Assembly: GCF_003268775.1 (NCBI RefSeq)
Contig: NZ_QLSU01000001.1
Location: 496,001 to 560,000 of the forward strand
Length of the DNA: 64,000 nucleotides
Reading direction: 5' to 3'
From: Paraburkholderia unamae
GTDB lineage: Bacteria > Pseudomonadota > Gammaproteobacteria > Burkholderiales > Burkholderiaceae
Below the pieces are notes generated by a model. It did no database searches and was not told the DNA's origin. It worked only from the letters and a program-made list of their open reading frames with translations. The position numbers were made by a program, and so were the translations under genes. Shown piece after piece: positions 61,234-64,000 of the stretch (the first letter of the stretch is position 1; the number at the start of each line of letters is the position of its first letter).

Positions 61234-61585
61234 CCCGCACGGCCGGGCACTGCAACGGATACCGGCAAGGGTTGCCGGTGATGTCCCTTCGTGGTGCACG
61301 CACGCTTTGCACGGGCGGCTGGCGGGCCATTCAAGAGCCATTCGTGAGACATTCGTGAGCCACGCGCGCGCTCCGCGTTTGGGCATGTGCCTTGCTGCCT
61401 TCGTTCGCAAGTCGCCGCGCGGCGCACGCGGTTTGGTTCCGGCCTGCTCTTGCACTACATTGAACAGCATGTGCCTGTCCACCACGCGCAGCGCGGCACG
61501 CTCCGGCAGCCCACGGGCGGCGTGATCGCATTCCGGCTAACGCCGTTTTGCATCCCCGTCGCCTGACGTACCTGGAATACGACCG
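61234..61585. other. Intergenic region upstream of the GlgE-type gene
   Basis: About 350 bases without a gene. It holds a perfect 8-base hairpin, ACCGGCAA-GGG-TTGCCGGT, at 61261-61279, which may end the DUF1345 transcript, and three tandem 11-base repeats at 61328-61360. Confidence 0.5.
61328..61360. repeat. Three tandem 11-base repeats
   Basis: CATTCAAGAGC, CATTCGTGAGA and CATTCGTGAGC stand head to tail. An 11-base period places each copy on nearly the same face of the helix, as in operator arrays. They lie about 225 bases upstream of the GlgE-type gene. Confidence 0.7.
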
Positions 61586-64000
61586 ATGGAACCTCCCCAC
61601 GCCTATGCGCCGCGGATCTACTTCGTCCATTCCGTCCTTGTCGGGCCGCTCGACGCCTGGCCGGCGCAGTTCGAACGCGCCGCGTCACTGGGCTTCGACC
61701 ACGTCCTGATCGGCGCGCTGTTCGCGCCGGGGGCTTCGGGCGACGACCGCATCGTCGCCGATCACGCGCGTCTGCACCCTGCCTTCGGCACATCGCAATC
61801 CGCCGACGACGCCCTGCGCGAACTCGCCCTCGCGGCGCAGGCGTGCGGCGTCACGCTGCTCGCGGACCTCGTGCTCGACCGCAGCGCCGCCGACGGCGCG
61901 CTCTACGCGGCTCACCCCGAATGGTTCCATCCGTTCGAGCCCGAGGACGCGCGACTCGATCCGCGCCACGGCCACCATGAAGCCAACGTCGCCTACTCAG
62001 ACTTCGAGCGTGCGGGCGCGCAGCTCGCCGCCTGGTGGACCGCGCGCGCCATCGCGCTCGTCGAGGCGGGCATAGGCGGCTTTCGCATCGACTCGCCGCA
62101 TCGCACGCCGCCGCAGGTGCTGCGCGCGATCTTCGACGCCGTGCGCGCGCGCTTTCCCCAAACGCGCTGGCTCGCCGCCACGCCGGGCCTGCCGCGCGAG
62201 GCGCTCATGCACCTCGAAAGCGCGGGCTTCGACGCGGCTTTCTCCTCGCTACGCTGGTGGGACTTCTCCTCCAGCTGGATGGTCGAGGAACACGCCGCGT
62301 TGCGCCGCGTGGGCTCGCCGATAACGTTTCCAGAGCCGCCCTATGGCGCGCGCTATGCACACGACCAGGAAGGCGCCGCCGACGCCCGCGCTGTGGAGCG
62401 CGCCTACCGCCGCATGCTGCGCGCGGCGGCCGCGCTCGGCACCGGCTGGCTCATGCCGATGGGATTCGAATACGGCGTGGACGAAGCGACCGCGCACAGC
62501 GGCAACCACGCGCAAGCATGGGAGGCGGCCAGGGCGCGCGCGCCCTTCGATCTGAGCGCCGACGTCGCGCACGCCAACGCGCTGCAACGCGAAACGTGGA
62601 CGTTGCAAACCAATGGCGAGCTGCGTGCCCTCAACGGTCCCGGCGCGAGCGTCGCCGCCCTGTTGCGCGGCGACCGCGCGGACCTGCGCGAGGCGGGCGA
62701 CGCGCTCCTCACGCTCATCAATCCCGCGCTCGCCGCGCCGGTGCGTGTGGACATGACGCGCTTGCTCGACGGCGTGCCGGGCGGCTTCACGCGCTTCGCG
62801 CCGCTCGACGCGCAAACCCTGCGCGGCGCGCGCACGCCCGAACGGCGCGATGCGAGCGCGATACCCGACACCTTCACGCTGCCCGCCGGCGCATGCTGGA
62901 TCTTCCGCGCGCTCGCGAGCCCGCCCGTCGCGCTCGCGCCGCCCGAGGATCGCGGCAAGTCGGAAACGAGCGGGCACAAGAGCGTGATGGAGGCGATCGC
63001 CGCGTCGCGCATCGCGATCGAGAGCGCGACGCCCTCGGTCGATCACGGCCGCTTCGTCGCGAAGCGCACCGTGGGCGAGCGCTGCGAAGTGCGCGCGGCG
63101 ATCTTCGCCGAAGGCCACGATCGCATCGACGCCGCCGTGCTCTGGCGCGCCGCCGACGAAACCGCGTGGCACGAGTCGCCCATGACGCCCGTGCCGCCCG
63201 CGGGCACCGACCTGTGGGCTGGCCATTTCCCGCTGGAGCGCGTGGGACGCTACGAGTATGTGGTGATCGCATGGCGCGACGACTACGCCTCGCTCGCCGA
63301 CCATCTCCAGAAAAAGCGCGCCGCGAATCAGCCCGTGAATCTGGAGCTGGAGGAAGCGAGCCGCCTGCTCGCGCTCGTGCTCGCCACCGCCGAGACCTCG
63401 GACGCGGACGGCGAAGCCCGCAAGCACACCGCCGCCGAACTCGACGCCATCGTCAAGCGCTTCATGGGTGCGGACACCGAAACACGTTGCGCGATCATCG
63501 CCGCGCCCGCCACGGCCGCCGCCGTGCGCGCCGCGCGCCACCGCCCGTTCCTCTCGCGCGACACCATCGTGAATCGCGTGGACGCCGAGCGCAGCGCCGC
63601 GCGCTTTGCGAGCTGGTACGAAATCTTTCCGCGCTCGATGAGCGACGACGAGTCGCGCCACGGCACGTTCGACGACGTGATCGCGAAGATGCCGCGCATC
63701 CGCGCCATGGGCTTCGACGTGCTGTACTTCCCGCCGATCCACCCCATCGGCCTCGCGAACCGCAAGGGGCGCAACAACTCGCTCACGGCGCAGCCCGGCG
63801 ACGTGGGCAGCCCCTATGCGATCGGCGCGGCCGAAGGCGGGCACACCGCCGTGCATCCTCAACTGGGCACGCTGGAGGACTTCTGCCGCATGCAGGCTGC
63901 GGCGCACGAACAAGGCCTCGAAATCGCGCTCGACTTCGCGATTCAATGCTCGCCGGATCACCCGTGGCTGAAGGCGCATCCGACCTGGTTCGCGTGGCGG
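61586..64000 (+). CDS. glgE: GlgE-type maltosyltransferase with an extra N-terminal GH13-like domain (partial)
   Basis: 805 codons are visible and the frame runs off the window. About 1-400 is a GH13-like part (YFVHSVLVGPLDAWPAQFER, then GGFRIDSPHRTPPQVL with Asp169 at the nucleophile position). About 468-575 matches the N-terminal GlgE domain (VDHGRFVAKRTVGERCEVRA, later VGRYEYVVIAWRDDY), and a second catalytic barrel starts at about 665 (ARFASWYEIFPRSMSDDESR). GlgE uses maltose 1-phosphate to extend alpha-1,4-glucan. In the first part the acid Glu expected in FLAEAFTRP is absent (WLAATPGLP), so that domain is probably inactive. The rest of the alpha-glucan genes should follow downstream. 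Confidence 0.88.
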   Translation, partial: MEPPHAYAPRIYFVHSVLVGPLDAWPAQFERAASLGFDHVLIGALFAPGASGDDRIVADHARLHPAFGTSQSADDALRELALAAQACGVTLLADLVLDRSAADGALYAAHPEWFHPFEPEDARLDPRHGHHEANVAYSDFERAGAQLAAWWTARAIALVEAGIGGFRIDSPHRTPPQVLRAIFDAVRARFPQTRWLAATPGLPREALMHLESAGFDAAFSSLRWWDFSSSWMVEEHAALRRVGSPITFPEPPYGARYAHDQEGAADARAVERAYRRMLRAAAALGTGWLMPMGFEYGVDEATAHSGNHAQAWEAARARAPFDLSADVAHANALQRETWTLQTNGELRALNGPGASVAALLRGDRADLREAGDALLTLINPALAAPVRVDMTRLLDGVPGGFTRFAPLDAQTLRGARTPERRDASAIPDTFTLPAGACWIFRALASPPVALAPPEDRGKSETSGHKSVMEAIAASRIAIESATPSVDHGRFVAKRTVGERCEVRAAIFAEGHDRIDAAVLWRAADETAWHESPMTPVPPAGTDLWAGHFPLERVGRYEYVVIAWRDDYASLADHLQKKRAANQPVNLELEEASRLLALVLATAETSDADGEARKHTAAELDAIVKRFMGADTETRCAIIAAPATAAAVRAARHRPFLSRDTIVNRVDAERSAARFASWYEIFPRSMSDDESRHGTFDDVIAKMPRIRAMGFDVLYFPPIHPIGLANRKGRNNSLTAQPGDVGSPYAIGAAEGGHTAVHPQLGTLEDFCRMQAAAHEQGLEIALDFAIQCSPDHPWLKAHPTWFAWR

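Noticed and set aside
62249..63979. 576-codon open frame antisense to the GlgE-type gene
   Set aside because: The plus strand reads a continuous GlgE-type protein; the minus frame is Arg/Ala/His-rich and featureless.
1..64000. CRISPR arrays, rRNA genes, integrases and complete insertion sequences
   Set aside because: Looked for and not found; the direct repeats present are short tandem units without spacers.

Overview
The window is GC-rich DNA with dense coding on both strands. It looks like the main chromosome of a Burkholderiaceae bacterium of the Paraburkholderia/Burkholderia/Caballeronia group. Supporting evidence is the rpsU-yqeY-dnaG-rpoD block, the xseB-ispA-dxs block, a BPSS1780-type membrane protein next to thrB, a DUF3563 microprotein, a Burkholderia-type trimeric porin, and a very long RpoD with an acidic insert. 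No rRNA, CRISPR array, complete insertion sequence or prophage was seen.

Layout. 1-1.7 kb: end of an exported protein, a CopC-like copper protein and three small genes. 1.7-6.4 kb: a sparse, decaying stretch. It holds a monofunctional proline dehydrogenase behind a structured leader that ends in a terminator, a frameshifted lipoprotein, a His-rich periplasmic peptide, and remnants of a beta-propeller protein and an alkylsulfatase. 6.7-8.1 kb: a DUF2092 protein and an Asn-rich secreted partner. 8.2-14.2 kb (minus): the macromolecular synthesis block rpsU, yqeY, dnaG, rpoD, with an unusual tRNA behind rpoD. 14.2-18.9 kb: tandem universal stress protein, HI0933-type flavoprotein, tsaD, porin. 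19.2-23.4 kb (minus): folE2, dxs, ispA, xseB. 23.8-32.1 kb: a Rieske oxygenase, sulfurtransferase, dienelactone hydrolase, type II NADH dehydrogenase, polA and a LOG-family gene.

32.1-42.4 kb: a two-gene chromate transporter with a divergent LysR regulator, an MFS transporter, AMP nucleosidase, a DUF2782-like protein with thrB and a BPSS1780 protein, a DUF3563 microprotein with a clear sigma-70 promoter and operator-like repeats, a PHB-depolymerase-type esterase and a PAP2 phosphatase. 42.4-47.4 kb: ModE, a CHAD protein, YdcH, PPK2 and a small K+ channel; CHAD plus PPK2 suggests polyphosphate handling. 47.5-54.3 kb: LysR with an EamA exporter, an orphan B12-binding radical SAM enzyme, a racemase-like ORF coupled to a tautomerase, a LysR with a palindromic operator, and a His/Gly-rich exported protein. 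54.4-56.3 kb: a Xre/MbcA-RES toxin-antitoxin pair and a metallophosphoesterase. 56.4-60.2 kb (minus): a three-subunit membrane sugar/alcohol dehydrogenase (small subunit, GMC flavoprotein, tri-haem cytochrome c). 60.6-64 kb: DUF1345 and the start of a GlgE-type maltosyltransferase that runs off the window.

The items most worth a second look are the structured leader before the proline dehydrogenase, the class-II-like tRNA with a CAU anticodon behind rpoD, the orphan radical SAM enzyme, and the degenerate GH13 domain fused in front of GlgE. All readings come from the sequence by eye; no database search was run.
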